A stretch of DNA of 6,434 nucleotides from HGW-17 sp938004375. GTDB taxonomy: Bacteria > Myxococcota_A > Polyangia > HGW-17. The DNA lies in assembly GCA_036802685.1 (NCBI GenBank), contig DAIRVS010000196.1, positions 1 to 6,434 on the forward strand, in the 5' to 3' direction. Shown one piece after another: positions 5,187-6,434 of the stretch (position 1 is the first letter of the stretch; every line of letters starts with the position of its first letter). The notes under the pieces are model-generated. The model was not told the DNA's origin. It worked only from the letters and a program-made list of their open reading frames with translations, and ran no database searches. A program made the translations under genes and the position numbers.

Positions 5187-5215
5187 CACCGCGGCTAGCC
5201 GCTGCGGTCGCGGTG
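5187..5215 (+). repeat. Overlapping inverted repeats in the leader of the flavoprotein-DeoC gene
   Basis: CACCGCG (5187-5193) pairs with CGCGGTG (5209-5215). Nested within is a perfect 12-base palindrome GCGGCTAGCCGC (5191-5202). The two pairings partly exclude each other. The structure ends about 20 bases before the Shine-Dalgarno of the next gene, where it could act as an operator or leader hairpin. No known riboswitch class is recognised. The 143-base gap holds this, the upstream hairpin and a Shine-Dalgarno, with no convincing small gene or promoter. Confidence 0.45.
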
Positions 5216-5235
5216 TTCGTCACCACTTCGAACTC

Positions 5236-5242
5236 GAGGGAG
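5236..5242 (+). promoter_or_regulatory. Shine-Dalgarno for the flavoprotein-DeoC fusion gene
   Basis: GAGGGAG lies 4 bases before ATG 5247, the only ATG there that opens the DeoC frame and gives an encapsulation-peptide N-terminus. Confidence 0.75.
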
Positions 5243-5246
5243 ACAC

Positions 5247-6434
5247 ATGGATCAAAAAGATCTGGTTGCCAAAATCACCGCCGAGGTTCTCAGCCGGCTG
5301 AAAGGCGAGGCCGGAGCGCAGAATCAGTCCAAGGTCACGATCACCGCGCCGCGGGTCTCGCGGGGCGTCCTGGTGTTGCTGACCGGGGGCAATCGTCACG
5401 TCGATCAGGTCGTACAGCAGGTCGGCCGCATCGCCGAGAGCGCCGCCGTGATCAAGGTGGCCTTCTCCTCCACCGCCCAGGGCTGCATCGGCCTCCCGGC
5501 CATCCGGCGGGTGGCGCCCAACGCCCAGCTCCTGACCGCCGGCAACATCTGGCAGGTGCTGGAGAACGTGGACACCATCTGCGTGCCCAGCATGTCGACC
5601 CACATGCTGTCGAAACTGGTGCACCTGCAGCCCGACTCCTGGATCCCGATCCTGGCGTTCACGGGCATGCTCCGGGGTCTGCACGTGATCGGCTGCACCG
5701 AGTCGATGCTCCCGGCCGAGCTCGACCCGGCCTGCGTGCCGGCCCCGCTGCGCAAGCGCATGGACGAACTGATCTCGGGCGCCCGCGAGCTGGGCATGGA
5801 GATCTGCCCCCTCGAGCGGCTGGCGGATCGCGTCGCTTCCGCGGACGCGTCTCCGGTGTGTCCCAACACCGGCGCCCAGCGCACCTACACCTGTGACGCC
5901 CAGACCGGCGAATGCACGGCGTGCGGGCTGTGTGTGGACCGTCGTCCCCAGGACGTCGAGAAGCTGGTCTCCTCTGGCGCCGGCCGCGTGGCCGCCACCG
6001 TGGGAGCGCCGGTCGCGGCCGGGCTGGCCCGCTACATCGACCACACCCTGCTCAAGCCCGAGGCGACCGAGGACCAGTTCCGCAAACTGTGCGAGGAGGC
6101 TCGCCAGCACTCCTTCGCGTCGGTGTGCGTCAACCCGTCCTGGGTGGCCCTGTGCGCCGGTCTCCTCAAGGGCTCCCCCGTGAAGGTCTGCACGGTCATC
6201 GGCTTCCCGCTGGGCGCCACCACGCCCACCACGAAGGCCATCGAGACCCGGGACGCCATCGCCAACGGCGCCGACGAGATCGACATGGTCATCAACGTGG
6301 GCGCGCTGAAGTCCGGCAACGACGCGCTGGTCAAGGACGACATCGAGGCCGTGGTCGCCGCCGCCCGTGGCCGCGCCATCGTCAAAGTCATCCTCGAGAC
6401 CGCGCTGCTGACCAAGGAAGAGAAGATCAAGGCC
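5247..6434 (+). CDS. deoC: Encapsulated flavoprotein-like / deoxyribose-phosphate aldolase (DeoC) fusion, 3' end cut off
   Basis: One uninterrupted frame of 396 codons runs from ATG 5247 to the window end without a stop. Domains in order: an amphipathic helix at residues 2-18 (DQKDLVAKITAEVLSRL), encapsulation-peptide-like, with a short linker; a flavoprotein-like (HFCD/PF02441-type) fold at about 38-195, with VLVLLTGGN at its start, VDTICVPSMSTHMLSKL in the middle and LRGLHVIG; a Cys-rich linker (Cys 205, 216, 223, 226, 229); and DeoC from about 260, with YIDHTLLKPEAT (263-274), FASVCVNPSWV, VCTVIGFPLGATT, DEIDMVINVGALKSG and VKVILETALLTKEEK, very like Bacillus-type DeoC. DeoC splits 2-deoxyribose 5-phosphate into acetaldehyde and glyceraldehyde 3-phosphate. 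The Asp in EIDMVINV, equivalent to the E. coli catalytic Asp, is present; the Schiff-base Lys lies beyond the window. DeoC identity is secure; the flavoprotein call is moderate and its cofactor unproven. A sequencing-error join is unlikely, since the frame is open and every domain is in register. Confidence 0.9.
   Translation, partial: MDQKDLVAKITAEVLSRLKGEAGAQNQSKVTITAPRVSRGVLVLLTGGNRHVDQVVQQVGRIAESAAVIKVAFSSTAQGCIGLPAIRRVAPNAQLLTAGNIWQVLENVDTICVPSMSTHMLSKLVHLQPDSWIPILAFTGMLRGLHVIGCTESMLPAELDPACVPAPLRKRMDELISGARELGMEICPLERLADRVASADASPVCPNTGAQRTYTCDAQTGECTACGLCVDRRPQDVEKLVSSGAGRVAATVGAPVAAGLARYIDHTLLKPEATEDQFRKLCEEARQHSFASVCVNPSWVALCAGLLKGSPVKVCTVIGFPLGATTPTTKAIETRDAIANGADEIDMVINVGALKSGNDALVKDDIEAVVAAARGRAIVKVILETALLTKEEKIKA
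5250..5300 (+). other. Predicted encapsulation peptide of the flavoprotein-DeoC fusion
   Basis: Codons 2-18. Leu6, Val7, Ile10, Val14, Leu15 and Leu18 form a hydrophobic helix face, with Lys, Asp, Glu and Arg opposite. A Gly/Ala/Gln/Ser-rich linker follows to about residue 30. It resembles the N-terminal helix of the triosephosphate isomerase in this operon in pattern, though not in exact sequence. Confidence 0.7.

Noticed and set aside
5163..5246. A small gene from TTG 5170 behind the GGGAGG at 5163-5168
   Set aside because: The Shine-Dalgarno is only one base from the TTG, and the reading runs into the DeoC fusion in another frame without any recognisable sequence.
5213..5896. A 227-codon plus-strand frame overlapping the start of the DeoC fusion
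   Set aside because: Out of frame with the encapsulation helix, flavoprotein-like and DeoC motifs; the frame from 5247 explains the region.
1..6434. tRNA, rRNA, CRISPR arrays, insertion sequences
   Set aside because: No cloverleaf, rRNA-like block, regularly spaced repeats or transposase sequence was seen on either strand; the only sizeable repeats are the BMC-H duplication and the hairpins listed.

Overview
This 6.4 kb window is part of a bacterial microcompartment (BMC) operon from a GC-rich bacterium (roughly two-thirds G+C by eye). Every convincing gene is on the + strand. Genes are tightly packed, often separated by only 1-25 bases, and most have clear Shine-Dalgarno sites. Nothing in the window fixes the phylum. 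Both ends are cut inside genes: the left end in an aldehyde dehydrogenase, the right end in a deoxyribose-phosphate aldolase (DeoC) domain.

Layout, left to right: (1) C-terminal 136 residues of a CoA-acylating, PduP/EutE-type aldehyde dehydrogenase; (2) a PduS-like flavin/Fe-S protein; (3) a PduT-like tandem-domain shell protein (BMC-T) that keeps the pore cysteine used for an Fe-S cluster; (4) a pentameric vertex protein (BMC-P, EutN/CcmL family); (5) triosephosphate isomerase with an extra N-terminal helix and proline-rich linker that look like a BMC encapsulation peptide; (6) an RpiB/LacAB-family sugar-phosphate isomerase lacking the usual catalytic Cys; (7) a second, divergent BMC-P; (8, 9) two nearly identical hexamer shell proteins (BMC-H), the second behind a possible internal promoter; (10) after a 143-base gap with strong inverted repeats, a large multidomain protein: encapsulation peptide, flavoprotein-like domain, Cys-rich linker, then DeoC, running off the window. 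No stop codon for this last gene lies in the window, so a search restricted to closed ORFs would miss it.

How the genes fit together (inference from families): DeoC would split 2-deoxyribose 5-phosphate into acetaldehyde and glyceraldehyde 3-phosphate inside the shell. The aldehyde dehydrogenase would convert the volatile acetaldehyde to acetyl-CoA with NADH formation. Triosephosphate isomerase would convert the other product to dihydroxyacetone phosphate. PduS and PduT would carry electrons across the shell or recycle cofactor. The set resembles the loci I recall being called 'sugar phosphate utilizing' (SPU) BMCs in surveys of BMC diversity. The general type is therefore probably known, but its biochemistry is, as far as I know, largely untested. 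The least ordinary parts are the flavoprotein-Cys-DeoC fusion, the apparently compartment-targeted triosephosphate isomerase, the altered RpiB active site, and the regulatory DNA around the second BMC-H gene.
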